64,000 bases of DNA from Hedera helix (Eukaryota; Streptophyta; Magnoliopsida; Apiales; Araliaceae). Position numbers and translations under genes: made by a program. The DNA lies in the NCBI GenBank assembly GCA_947179155.2, contig OX359269.1, forward strand, positions 51,521,524-51,585,523. The letters are read 5' to 3'. Below the pieces are notes generated by a model. It did no database searches. It saw only the letters and a list, made by a program, of their open reading frames with translations, and was not told where the DNA came from. Positions within the stretch are counted from its first letter, which is position 1, and each line of letters begins with the position of its first letter. This document shows, one piece after another, positions 1 through 11,833 of the stretch.

Positions 1-528
1 GCTCTTAAAAAAAAAGGCAAGAGACCTGATACACCACTCTTTTGTATCAGTGACTCTAAAGGAAAAGTACCTCTGTCTCTCTCTCTCTCCCCATGTGTTT
101 GTGTCTGAATTTGTTTTAAAGGAACAAAATACGATCAGTGTTGACCACAATTTTTCAAGGGTTTAGCCACTTAATCAGGGTCCATTTCAATATGTTTGTG
201 CTAAAGGTTGTGTGTGTGTGTCAGACCACAAAACCAAAATTTACCTAAGAGAGGGAGAGAGAGAGATTTTATCTGTCCAGTTAGGTTGGGTCCTTAATAA
301 GTTTGGAAAAATGGACATAAAGAGGCAGTGAATTTGTTCAAGTCTATTGTATTGGTTGCTTCTGCTCTGTATTGGGTTTGTTGAGAGATGCTGATGTTTC
401 TCCATGGACAAAAATTTGGAACAAGCCTTCTTGTTGTGTTGTGGATCACATTAGAGGACAATACTAATGCATCCAAACACAATTTCACTTAACAGAAGAA
501 ACAACCACACGAAGTACATTCCTCAACC
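1..528. other. Upstream region of the neprosin gene
   Basis: No coding region is visible. The stretch holds short CT and GA runs (about 77-90 and 249-266) and a short GT run near 210. It presumably contains the promoter and 5' UTR of the gene starting at 529. No TATA box could be assigned with confidence. Confidence 0.4.
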
Positions 529-3515
529 ATGACTGCTTCTGCTACTATCATTTTCTCATTTGTTTCTTTCCTACTGCTGGTTTTTCTCCCGACCACTGTC
601 GTCTCTGATTCCGGTCACCAGTCACAGGCTAACCAAACATTCCGGCCACATCAGGAGTTGCAGAGGCTCAAGAGAATAAGGGCTTATCTGAGGAAGATCA
701 ACAAGCCTGCAATCAAGACAATTCAGGCATTTCCTTTGGTCACTTTTCCTAGGTAGAGTTTGATTGTGTTTTCTTTGTTGGGTTAATGTCTAATGATTTG
801 GTTTCTTGATTTCCTCGAAGCAGAGTCCAGATGGTGATGTGATAGATTGTGTTCTATCTCATCTTCAACCAGCTTTTGACCACCCCCAGCTCAAGGGACA
901 GAAACCATTGGTACTCCTCTAGTTGTTTCATTTCATCAGATTATATGTACCAAAGAAAACTTTTTCAAGCAAGAAATGTCGGTGGTAAAAGATGAGATTC
1001 GCTTTTCCTAAACATAACCTAATAGACATGACAAACTTTTAAACTGAGCAGATCTCCTATCATTAATATGCAAGTAATCCAGTAAACAAGCGCAAGCACA
1101 AATACATAATTACACCAACTAAAAAAAACCCAGTTTTGGCCTTTTGATACTATAGTTTTCTTCTTATATATGCAGGAACCACCAGAGTGGCCAAAAGGTC
1201 ACGAGTCAATAGATTCAACGACTGAGAGCATTCAGTTATGGACAAATAAAAGTGATTCATGCCCAGAAGGTACTATTCCAATTAGAAGAACTACGGAGAA
1301 AGATGTTTTAAGAGCCAGTTCAATCCGGAAATTCGGAAGGAAAATTCGACGGCGTGACACAATGAGCAGTGATCATGAGGTTAGTGAACAATATCTGAAT
1401 ATAAGAGAAAATAGGCACGTTAGTAGATTTCCAGTTTTCCTTCTAGTTATGGGATAGGCATTGAATTCAATCAGAACAACAAAACCAGAAGATATTACAA
1501 AACTGCTCCATTCTCTAGTTCAGAAAGAAATGCTTTCTGAAATTTTCCACATTTCCTCTCTCTTTAAATCCATCCCAATTATTCAAGAAGTTAACACCTA
1601 TTTTGCGGGGAAAATCTGTCCCACGGTTTTATATACTCTATACAAACTATATTAGAAGGCCATTCCCAGAATGCCAAACTCACTTTCATATGTTTTCTAG
1701 TACAGGCAAAAATGGGATTGACAGATGGAGAATGCACAGTTTTAACAAGAAACTGCATTTTGAATCTTACTAACATCATAACTTAGACTTGGAGGCCTTA
1801 CACAAAGAACTATAACTTATAAAGGGATTATGAAACTCTGCTGTGCTTAAATCAAGAAGAAAGTCCAGGTGTGCCTATATATGTATATGCTTATTATGGA
1901 TAGCAACTAAATAGCAATCCTCTGAATTACAGCATGCAGTTGCTTTCGTCAATGGAGATCAGTATTATGGAGCAAAAGCCAACATAAATGTATGGGCACC
2001 CCGAGTAACAGATCAATTCGAATTCAGTCTCTCACAAGTATGGGTCATATCTGGCTCCTTCGGTAATGATCTTAATACGATTGAAGCTGGTTGGCAGGTA
2101 TAACCAATATTGTTTCCTCCTTACCCAAGATACTGATTTTCTTCTGGAAAATAAATTGATCTATGATAACATCCAGACTGCAAGGGGTACTTAAACAAAC
2201 TGTTTTTCAGGTTAGCCCAGAACTATATGGAGATAGCTACCCTAGATTCTTCACTTATTGGACAGTAAGTATCATCTAAAAGTGTTCTACGTCTCGTATG
2301 GATTATCTACATTCGTATATGTAAATTTTGAATAGAATTTCAGTGCACTTGCTAATCACTGTTAATGTACAGACCGACGCATACCAAACCACAGGATGCT
2401 ACAACTTACTGTGCTCAGGGTTTGTTCAAACTAACAATAAGATTGTTATTGGAGCAGCAATCTCTCCAAGGTCATCTTACAACTGCAGACAATTCGATAT
2501 TGGCATAATGATCTGGAAGGTACGTAATTTTCAGGGTTAAGATATGGTAACTTTTTTAAAACGAATATACTTACTAAAAAAAACATTTTTAGAAAAATCT
2601 AAAGAATGTTCTATCTGCCCACCAAAAAAAGATGAGAATGTTCTATCTGTTGCATATAACATTTAAGTTAGTTTTAGTTTAGCAAGTTTGCACATTTTGA
2701 CAAAATCCACACAATCAGCATTATTTTGTTTAATTATCTTCAATTTCCTTAAAATTAGCCCAAACCGCATCAAGTTGACAGTTACATGTGCAATTATTCT
2801 GTAATTTTTTACCAAATATCTATCTTTCAACTTATTTGCAACTGGTATTAGTATTAAAATGCAAGATTCTCTTGTTTCCCTTGAAAAAGGTGTCTCCAAC
2901 GCATCAACATTTCTTTTCTCTGTTCTTGTATTATCATATCCCTCTTAATAGGTTCACACCAACTGACTTTTCAGATTACCTGTGTAAATGTACTTCCTTG
3001 CTAGGATAATCAGAATATCCTCGCCTAAGGAACCTTATAGTATTTTTCTGTGCATCATAATTACTATTTAGATACAGCATACACATCAAATATTTTGGAG
3101 AAAAAGAGTTTAATAAACCACAAATATTTTGCTCTTCTAGGATCCTAAGAATGGACATTGGTGGCTTCAATTCGGATCGGGGCTACTCATCGGGTATTGG
3201 CCATCATATTTGTTTAATCATCTAAAGAATCCCGCGAGCATGATACAATTTGGAGGAGAAATTGTTAACTCTCAGTCAGGATTTCACACATCAACACAAA
3301 TGGGAAGTGGTCATTTTGCAGATGAAGGATTTGGGAAAGCTTCTTACATTAGAAATATGCAAGTTGTTGACTGGGATAACAGCTTACTTCCTCTATCAAA
3401 CCTTCATCTCTTGGCTGACCATCCGAATTGTTATAATATTAGAGCAGGTAAAAATAATGTTTGGGGAAATTATATTTATTATGGAGGTCCCGGAAGGAAC
3501 CAAATATGTTCATAA
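529..3515 (+). CDS. Neprosin-domain glutamic peptidase (DUF4409 + DUF239), secreted, 7 exons
   Basis: Exons as read: 529-726, 824-910, 1176-1379, 1933-2097, 2211-2264, 2373-2519 and 3141-3515, all joining in phase 0 to give 409 residues, normal for the family. Residues 1-25 are a hydrophobic signal peptide. A neprosin-activation (DUF4409) propeptide follows, with the family signature NKPAIKTIQ then SPDGDVIDCV. The neprosin domain (about 175-409) carries both glutamates expected of the G3 glutamic peptidases: E214 in TIEAGWQ and E325 in FGGEIVN, spaced as in Nepenthes neprosin (E188/E297). It is therefore likely an active, secreted, prolyl-specific acid peptidase made as a zymogen; the natural substrate is unknown. 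The first intron appears to use a GC donor at 727-728. A GT donor at 753, paired with an acceptor at 825, is also in frame and would add eight residues in the propeptide. The family is recognised from its motifs; activity is inferred. Confidence 0.9.
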
Positions 3516-6371
3516 AACGGGTGGGGTTTTGTTATTAGAACTTTCCTAGGAAAGAGTCCATTTTTTAAACAGCTTTACAAATTTACTATCCCACCTTCCT
3601 GTCTCATGTAAATTTTTGGGAGATTGGAACTTGATAATACCATGGTGTTTGTCTTGGACCCTTCATTCTTTTCTTCTTCTTTTTCAAAGATTTAACTAAA
3701 AATATTTGTGTAGATATATACATGCACACACGGAACATACATACATACAAACATACAAACATACATTGAGAACTTTCTAGGGTTCATATCTAAAGGATAA
3801 AAGCAGGAAAGTTTGAAGGCTACTAGATGAGCATAACACTTGAATACAACTATCAACTACTTACAGATGCATCGAGTACAAACTCTTGATTGATGAATCT
3901 GATGTATGCTAGTAGTGTGAAAGCACAATTTCAGAATAAATAACACTTGGCATGTGAGGGTCATCGAGAAAGAAGAATATTAAAACTAGTGGCACATAAT
4001 TAACTAATCAAGCTTCCTCCCAAAATAAATTACTACTATATTTTTAACGTGGAACCAGCTTTCAAACAAGCAAAATAACATAATCTCAGTTAAGCCACCA
4101 TTAATTAGAAGATTCAATATTAAGGAAGTCAACCCAACACCAATAATTAAAGCATGTATATTTCTAAAACCAAGCAGAAGCTTGTTGTTTGAGGCACTTG
4201 GATATAGATATATATTAAATGAACTTAAAAAATAGTTTGATAATATACCATGAATTTGTCTTTTGTTAGTTGTAACACCTAATCACAACCCTTTCCTGAT
4301 TAAGTAAATATATGAAAATTTTAAAAAATAACACTTTGAAGCCTGCATCATAAAATAAGAATCTTCATTCAGAATTTTGTAACTTGTAAAGATACTTTGA
4401 AAAATTATTATTTTTACTTGTGAGAATATCAATTTATTTTTAATTAGGAGACAAAAAATATTCACCAATCAACTTCTTTTGTATAATACTCCATCTAAAT
4501 TAGTTGAAGGATACTCTAACCCACAATTGACTTTGATTATAATTAATTGTATTTATTAGTATTCTTAAATTTAAATGTACTTAAAAAAATTATCATACGC
4601 ACTTCACAAATTAATTTATGAAATATTTAAATTTAAAATTAATGTGAATATTTTAAATGCACTAAACTCACACATGTTGTTTAACCAAACATATGCATAG
4701 CGTAACATCTAAATATTTTTTAGTTCTCCAACTAAACGGATAAATAGTTAAAAAAACACAAACACCTGTAAGTTGTAATAAAAAAGAGAAAAAAAGGTAA
4801 ATGATGGTAAAAGTTAACCAACTATCTCGTTTTTTTTTCATATATATTTAATTTTTATCCACATTAAACCATAAACCCATGGAAGAAATTTATTTTTTCC
4901 ATAATAATATTAAATATTGTGAATTGACCACAGTTGACTGTTAAAAATAATATTTTATATTTTAATTTTTTTTAACACCATAAATAATATCATAAAAACT
5001 GACATGGATATACATAAGATAACATATCTTAACAAAAATTATGTAAGATAATTTTATTAATATATTAAAATATTGAAAAACTTCATATAATTTTTTTTTT
5101 TAATCATCAACCAAGGAACTTAAAGTTTTGTAAAAAAATAGAATCTCTCATAAGTTTATGATTTAAAATGTTAAAAAGTTAATTGATTGTCATTAAAACA
5201 ACAAAAAAATGGTTGAATTTAGTTGTCATCTACTCAAAAAATAGCCAGACAGTGGGGTCCAATCCCAATGATTACCCAATACTCAAACGGAATCTTAATC
5301 CGAGACGATAACTGCCTATTCTACCGTCTCTATATATCTATTTAAACCTTCCATCTCTTCAAAATCAGGACCCATTAGAAAATTGGGTTTTTTGCTCTGA
5401 AATTAACAATGGCAGATCTAAGCTCATTTACGTCTGATAATGCTTCTTCCTCCAATCAGTTCGTATCTCCTTAAAATAAAATTATAAAAAGTTTTTACAC
5501 TCAAATTTGAGACTTATTATCGTTTACACTTGAATTACTTAGGAGTGTACAAGGGTTAATTCTACCTCCTTGATGTAATTAACTCGTTTAAACTCTTTGT
5601 TCTCTGTCCTAGGGTTTAATATGAAGTATCGAGTTTATGAATGGAACATATTTTCAATTACATTGTATGATTTTATTACAACCCTAAAGGAGAAAAAAAT
5701 GTTCCTTCTATTTTATTTTTATTTTTAAAATTTAAATATCAACGGTTGCTGATATTTAATCAAATATACTATTTTAATTAATCATTGTGTTTTTGTTTTT
5801 CTGTTCTTTTTCTTGAGCGTGTATATATCACCCTCCAAAGCATAGGTTTTAAGCTAGTTTATATTTAGTGCAATTTGTCAAATTTGATAGTAAACTGTCC
5901 CAAAAGCATCTGATCAACTTGGCCACCACAAACCCTCTAAAAAATCGTGACAGGTTACTAAAGAATTAAATAATTAGACCACGCTTTGATGTGTGGATTG
6001 GTTTATTAGAATCTCTCCACTTAAACTCTATACTACCCCTGATGTCCTTGCCATTGTTGACATTGCAGCACTCTTTCAATGTGGGACATATATCCTCTCT
6101 GTACTATCCATCTCTCCACAGGATCAACCATTGTTTTGGGACAACTTGTCGATAACGAGTAGAGGATCACACTGTCATAGTATTGAGCTGGCTAATGGTC
6201 GACATTGTTAGATCAAGCTGACTTTGTCTTATTGCGTGTTTTGTTTACTGTTTTTTGGTTATAAAAGAATGCTTATGCTATGAGTTTGTGATTCATCACG
6301 TGGAAAGTGCACAAGTTTTGTATATGACTTTTGAGAATCCAATGCATATAATTTTATGTTTTTTGCGTGAT
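3516..6371. other. AT-rich intergenic region with a possible gene start remnant
   Basis: Mostly very AT-rich sequence with no convincing exon. At 5330-5409 a TATA-like box, a pyrimidine-rich leader and an ATG (5409) resemble the start of a gene, but the frame closes after 21 codons and no matching exon follows before the transposon at 6372. The stretch around 5890-6240 looks like decayed retroelement flank, but that is only an impression. Confidence 0.35.
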
Positions 6372-6401
6372 TACTACTACAAAACAGTAAATAGACAACA
6401 C
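6372..6401 (+). repeat. Left terminal inverted repeat of the CACTA element
   Basis: Starts TACTACTACAAAACAGTAAA, pairing with the complement of 12464-12493 with few mismatches. The first base is T where CACTA elements have C, probably a C-to-T change. Such a change could weaken end recognition. Confidence 0.8.
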
Positions 6402-7050
6402 TTAAATAACAATGTTTTTATAAAAAACGTTGTGGTGTTTTTCGGCACAACGTTTTTTTATAAAACGTTATAGATACATATACAAAAACGTTGTATATTC
6501 ATAATTTCAGTTTTTGGTTTTAAATACATAACGTTTTCTTAAAGAAAACGTTATGTATTTAAAAAACACGGAGGCAAGCTAAAAAAAAAATTATCGCGCG
6601 AAGTGAAAACTTGAAAATACGAAGGAACATAACACTTAATAATGAAATGAAAAAATTTCATTACAAAAAAATATTCTCCGATCCAAATCTCAAAACCCAT
6701 CGCAGCACCCTAAATCGGAAACACGTCCTCACTCATAATCTGTAGTCCTTTCTCAATCTTACTCGCCAGATCTGAGAGCCAACTTCGTTCACCAGTCTTC
6801 AGTAGGTAATCTGACTTTTTTCTCGTATCCTTATCATCATTAGCGCAGCTGCAAATCCAATTTATTTTCTCTTTCAAATATTTGTTTATCTATTGACTAC
6901 ACAAGTTTCTGTTCCCAGCTTTGGGTGGTCTGTTATATGGCTACACTACACAAATCTCACTCATTTTTCTAGGGTTTCGTCTTTGGAGGGATTGAATAGA
7001 AGAATCACCAATCGCTTTATAGAAATTAGTGAGTTTTTATCTTGTTCTCT

Positions 7051-7088
<38 letters not shown>

Positions 7089-7149
7089 CTGCACCGCCCT
7101 ATCTTCCCCCAATTCCAAATCTAAGGTTAGAGTTTCTCCGTTGAAACAG

Positions 7150-7280
7150 GAAAATGGGGTTTATGGAGGTTATTTGCCGCCGGCGGACAAGAATTGCAGA
7201 AAGTTGCCGGTGATTTTGCAGTTTCACGGAGGTGGTTTTGTAAGTGGTAGCAATGATTCAGTGGCGAATGATTTGTCCGT
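7150..7280 (+). pseudogene. Captured carboxylesterase (CXE, alpha/beta-hydrolase) exon fragment
   Basis: About 43 codons carry the oxyanion-hole motif of plant carboxylesterases: VILQFHGGGFVSGSND, followed by SVAND, as in the CXE11/CXE16 group. It begins at a plausible acceptor (ACAG before 7150). After VANDL the similarity ends and the frame runs to a stop at about 7341. The catalytic Ser, Asp and His regions are absent, so this is a fragment captured by the transposon, not an enzyme gene. The family is clear from the motif; the parent locus is outside the window. Confidence 0.8.
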
Positions 7281-7642
7281 TGGAGCCGTCTGTTTCTACT
7301 TTTTTAGTAATTGTGAAGTAATGTCAGATTGGGATTTATAATAATCAGTTCTCCTTTAACTTAGCATTTCACTTTTACCCTGTTTTGGTGGTTCAAATAA
7401 AAATGGTTTTCTACCATCTATCTCATAGTTTTCTACATGCGTTGTACCAATGATTTCCTTATCTTCTGCTAATTAAGATGTGATCCGTCTTTTGACGTGT
7501 TTTATATTTTGGCATTGATAGCTGAATCTGTATCTTTTCTTCTTGGAGTACAATACAAAGTTCTTATTTGGTATTGTGTTTAATATTGTATCTGTTCACT
7601 TCATTTAATGGGCTTTGAATTTTGATGCTTGTATATGACCAG

Positions 7643-7846
7643 CGGGTGGAAACCTTTTTGACTTCACTTAGAGAAATTGCAGAAGAGAGGTGAATGATTC
7701 TCTTTTAATCTCATGTTTTTTTTAGGCATTTAAATTATAAATGCTGAAAAGTATATATATTTTGGTTTTGGCTTATCTGCAGTGGGATAACTTTAAAAAA
7801 GCTTGATAAGAAATTGGAAAGAACTCTTCTGCATTCTTACCGGAAG
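7643..7846 (+). pseudogene. Two unassigned captured exons in the CACTA element
   Basis: Exons 7643-7689 and 7783-7846 have good AG and GT borders and join in frame to read RVETFLTSLREIAEESG then ITLKKLDKKLERTLLHSYRK. The result looks like an amphipathic helix from a real protein. I do not recognise the source gene. It lies between the carboxylesterase and TOL fragments and may belong to a third host gene. Confidence 0.5.
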
Positions 7847-7992
7847 GTATGCTTTATTTTATAGTCTCAATAAATATGGCTAGATGTCAGAGGACTTCCC
7901 TTTAGCAGTAAGTTTGATAAGCATTAGTGCAGGTTTTAGTAGTAAGTTTGATAAGCATTTTCAATTCTTCTGTCTGGGATCAAGGATAGCAG

Positions 7993-9676
7993 GGGCTTAG
8001 GCAAGAAGTTATTTTAGACTTGGTGGAGCAGTGTCGCACATACAAGCAAAGAGTGGTACACCTTGTTAACTCGACTTCGTAAGGCCTCATTTACTTTTCG
8101 CATTACTCGTTATGTGCATCTGTTTAATGGATTCCAATGATTCTCTTAATTTTACCTGTACTATTTATAGTTTTATAGATGTTTTCCTTTTGCATTGGAA
8201 AAACAAGTTTTTATTTAAACTGCTGGAACTACTAGGTAAGCTAAAGTAATGAAGGATGACCCTTCTAAGAAGGAATCACTAGGACTATAAAGAATTCTGC
8301 CAATTATTATGATCGTTACAATATAAAGAAAGAGTAAAAGTGTGTAAAGCAGGGACTCTCCTTTTTTCATGTGTCTGAGGTTGAGCACGAGGGACTCTCC
8401 TTTTTCATGTGTAAAGCATGCGATTTATATATATATTTGTGATGTGATTGAAAGTTCTTTGCGGATTCTCTTAATTACTGGTCTTCAGTTATCAGTGTGG
8501 TCATTCTAAATTTACTGTTGCAGGGATGAATCATTGCTATGTCAGGGATTAACACTGAATGATGACTTGCAGCGATTACTAGCTAAGCATGAAGCACTTG
8601 CTTCTGGAACATCAGATTCAACAGAAAAACCAAAGCCTGAACTTGTTAGAGCACTGGTACCTATGGATGCTCCTCTTATTGATACAGGAGATGGCAAACA
8701 GATTGATGCAGGGTAATATATTTTGACACGATTCCCTTGCAGTTATTATGCATTTGAAAGTGAACCATATTGTGGTATCACTGGGAATAACCTCTTGAAT
8801 TTGATTAAGTTCTCCAGTTACTTTTCCTTCAGTGTCAGTTCAGTTTGAAGTATCATGTCACTCAATATCTTGCCAAATGTAAACTATAGAAAATTGCCCT
8901 GTTGTAACTTTAAGATGCTACACTAAGTTTTGCATGTGGAAGGTCAATACTCTTGATCCCAAAATGATTACTTTGTTGTTTTACACTTGCAGGTTTAGCA
9001 TTTGATTGGAAATTTAATTTAATTATAAATTTAATAAGTGTAATGGTAATTTAATCCAGTTTTGAATTTGTGAGTTTTTATATTTGAACTTGATTCATAT
9101 AAGCAGCACTTTGATTGATTGGTTTCTCGAATAATTTTTTATTTGATTCTGAAAATTTGGTTTTATTTCTTAGTTGCTTGAAGCTGTAAATGCATTGGTG
9201 TCTTTACAGATCCACCTCCAGCTCTGTTGCTGTGACACAGCCATCACCGCCTGCTGCGACGACTAATGGTCCATCAAATATTATAGCTAATGTTAATCCT
9301 AGAATGGACCTTTTGAGTGGAGATGACAACTTCAGCTCACCAAAAGCTGTGAATTCGCTGGCTATTGTTCCTGTTGGGGAAACTCAATCCACTAGTCCTG
9401 TATCTCAGCAGAATGCCCTAGTACTTGTTGACATGTTTTCACAAAATAATGCTTCTCAGTCCAACTTTTCAGTTGGACAAACATATCCTTCAACACCATA
9501 ATTACAGCATCCACAAAATTTTCAATCTCCGCAACCTTCATTTTACCCCACAGGAAGTGTACCTACTATGGTTTCACCCCATTATGAGCAGTCCCTCTAC
9601 TCACAAGGAACAAATCCTACCTGGAATGGCCAGATATCTCAACAGCAGTAGCAGCCGCCGCCTTCACGAGTTTATG
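7993..9676 (+). pseudogene. Captured TOM1-like (TOL) fragment: GAT domain and C-terminal tail
   Basis: Three exons, 7993-8078, 8524-8712 and 9210-9676, keep splice borders and join in phase. The first two encode the second half of a GAT domain: EQCRTYKQRVVHLVNSTS, then DESLLCQGLTLNDDLQRLL and AKHEALASGT. The third encodes a Pro/Gln/Ser-rich tail with a LVDMFS-type motif. Plant TOL proteins are ubiquitin-binding, ESCRT-0-like sorting factors. The N-terminal VHS domain is absent here. Two in-frame stops break the tail: TAA at 9499-9501 and a TAG near 9650, each at a position where a Gln codon would fit. It is therefore a non-functional fragment, though it could contribute to a chimeric transcript. 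Confidence 0.85.
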
Positions 9677-9876
9677 GTTAGTCCGACACTGCTGGAGAAA
9701 TATATTTCTTATGGAGTTGCAATTATCAATCACAAGTCTTTGTTTGACCTGCAAGGTTAACTGGCTTGGTGCTTATGAAATGTGCGATTCTTGGAGAATG
9801 TAATGTGGAGGATTGAGCTGTTATGAAGAATATGAATTAAAAAGAATATGAAGAATAAGTAAACTTATTCTTGCAG

Positions 9877-10160
9877 CCAAACTATTGTTTGCATGCGTAC
9901 ACTGGCCACACTTCTTATGTTATGTCCCTAGATTTCCATCCCAAGAAGAATGACCTTTTTTGTTTTTGCGATAGTAACAATGAAATTCGCTATTGGAATA
10001 TCAATCCATTCTCATGTACTCGAGTTTCCAAGGTTGGTTTGTAAAATTAATATACCTTTCCTGTCTTGTATAGCTTTCAATTTCTTAAAGTTGTTGTTGA
10101 TTCTCTTTTGAGTTTCCATACATTTTTCTTTGGTGCAGCAAGGAGGAATTGTAGCTGTAG
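9877..10160 (+). pseudogene. Captured LEUNIG-type WD40 fragment
   Basis: Exon 9877-10032 encodes parts of WD40 blades typical of the LEUNIG/LUH corepressors: [18 protein letters not shown], then [17 protein letters not shown]. Exon 10139-10160 adds QGGIVAV. Both keep GT-AG borders. LEUNIG is a Groucho/Tup1-like transcriptional corepressor. Only one to two blades of its seven-blade propeller are present and the LisH/LUFS end is missing, so this is a transposon-captured piece. Confidence 0.75.
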
Positions 10161-10222
10161 GTACTTCTTGGATGCATTCTTACATTGCTGCATTTTTAAT
10201 ATTTAGTTCCTTGTGCATTTAG

Positions 10223-10363
10223 GAAATGGCAAACAAAAGATGGTTGGAACGGAACGCTGAATCAGTTGAATTAGTTGTGGAGGATAGTGACAGTGAGGAT
10301 GAAAGAGTGAACACTTACAAGGAAAAGAAAGCCAATTCTATCCATCTAAAAAAGCTACAGCAG
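10223..10363 (+). pseudogene. Unassigned captured exon with acidic stretch
   Basis: Flanked by TTTAG and a GT donor, this exon reads [20 protein letters not shown], then a Lys-rich part ending LKKLQQ. The reading frame and splice borders look genuine. I do not recognise the parent protein. It sits after the LEUNIG fragment inside the CACTA element. Confidence 0.45.
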
Positions 10364-10976
10364 GTTTTTCTGGACTATGGATATTATCTTATATGTAAAC
10401 TGAAACTGCAGCTCTCATTTAGCTTATTGTCTTGTATGTGTGATTAAGGTTGAATCTGACAAAATTTATTATGCATCTTGATATGGGGTCTGTGAACATT
10501 TACATAAAAAGGCCTGTTTGCATCTTGATATGACCTCTTTCAATTAAATCTGAGTTCATGATTTACACATCCACAGTACTCATATTGCATGTCTTGAGCT
10601 TACTGGAACATCAAGAGATATGAAATTGGTCATTGCACTCAATTTCTCTTATTATAGTATATGTTTCAGTTACTAACGATATGCTTAAATTGAATGAGGG
10701 TAATCCATTTCTCTGTTCCTAGAGCTTAATTGAATGAAATCTGATGTTTGTTTGAATTGATACTCATGAGCTGAAAGGAATGTTTGATTTATTTATGTAG
10801 AACATGTGAACTTTTCAGATTATGCCATAATTTATGTAATTTACTTGGTTTGACGAAAATTTGACCCATATTTACTGTAGAATATTGGGTAAAGTATGAC
10901 CAACTATATCTATGATCTACTTATGCTTGTTTGGGTGTGGTTTCTTATCAAAGTGAACACTCCTTATACCTCCACC

Positions 10977-11480
10977 ATGACTGAACCTCAGGCATCTAAA
11001 GATTCAAATGCTAGTATACCAAAAATTGCCTCCTCCAAAGTTCCTACAGTTTCAAAACATAATCTGTCTGACACTCTCAAACCTACCAAATTTAGTTTCA
11101 AAAATCCCACTCATAAAAAGCCTACCATCAATTCACTTGATGCTCAACAAAACTTTAAAAGATTTAAAACTCATATCCAAACTGGACTCCCTCTTGAGTT
11201 TAAAGAATATGAAGAGGTGCTTGAATGGTTTGGGAACGTGGGATGGGAATGTTTGGTGTCCTTTGACAATGTAAGTGTGTATCCTAATCACTTGTGCCAA
11301 TTTTATGCTAATATGATTCCTGTGAAAGATAATGATGGAAACTTGTTGCATATTGACACAATGGTTCACAATAAGCATATTAGAATTGATGAAATTTTAT
11401 TAGTTAGAGCACTCAAGTTAAATCTCGGTATGTTGGGTCTAGATATAGAAAACTGTTATTTGAAGACCTTTAATGTATAA
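10977..11480 (+). CDS. Transposon-type ORF, 167 aa, resembling the 'putative plant transposon protein' family
   Basis: An intact frame from ATG 10977, in good context (CACCATGACT), to the stop at 11480. The frame stays open upstream to ATG 10896, but residues from there are hydrophobic and unlike the rest. The product has a Ser/Thr/Lys-rich low-complexity N-terminus (residues 1-55). A compact domain follows with FKEYEEVLEWFGNVGWE, a YPNHLCQFYANM stretch and a HIDTMVHNKHIRIDEILL stretch. This pattern resembles the domain called 'putative plant transposon protein' found in plant element gag-like ORFs; the match is from memory, not a search. It is the only long uninterrupted frame in the element and may be an element gene or itself captured. 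No catalytic transposase motif is visible. Confidence 0.5.
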   Translation: MTEPQASKDSNASIPKIASSKVPTVSKHNLSDTLKPTKFSFKNPTHKKPTINSLDAQQNFKRFKTHIQTGLPLEFKEYEEVLEWFGNVGWECLVSFDNVSVYPNHLCQFYANMIPVKDNDGNLLHIDTMVHNKHIRIDEILLVRALKLNLGMLGLDIENCYLKTFNV

Positions 11481-11678
11481 ATTAAAACAATTATTTTTTC
11501 ATGTATATATAGACTACATTTTGTTTCAAACATAATAAGAAAATTGATGGCAGACCATGTCTTGCAGGAGGAAACCATTCGAAGGAAATGTAGCAGCAGA
11601 CTTGGAGACTTTAGCGGCCTTGAGACTTTTGCTAGTACTTGAAATCTAGCTACAGGATGTGTAATAGCTACAGAATGA

Positions 11679-11833
11679 TATAATTAGTTTATAGGATGTT
11701 TTATCCTTTGCCCTGCTGCTGCTTTATGTATATGTAATTAGTTTATAGGATGTTTTATCCTTTGCCCTGCTGCTGCTTTATGTATATGTAATTAGTTTAT
11801 AGGATGTTTTATCCTTTGCCCTGCTGCTGCATG
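11679..11833 (+). repeat. 54-bp tandem repeat, nearly three copies
   Basis: A unit of about 54 bp containing TTTATAGGATGTTTTATCC and GCCCTGCTGCTGC occurs almost three times without obvious divergence. It lies inside the CACTA element, just before the right subterminal array. The near identity suggests recent expansion. Confidence 0.85.

Noticed and set aside
5409..5474. TATA-like box, leader and ATG suggesting a new gene
   Set aside because: The frame closes after 21 codons and no downstream exon of a recognisable family was found before the CACTA element.
11679..11833. Regularly spaced repeats that might suggest a CRISPR-like array
   Set aside because: The repeats are contiguous, lack spacers, and sit in a plant transposon.
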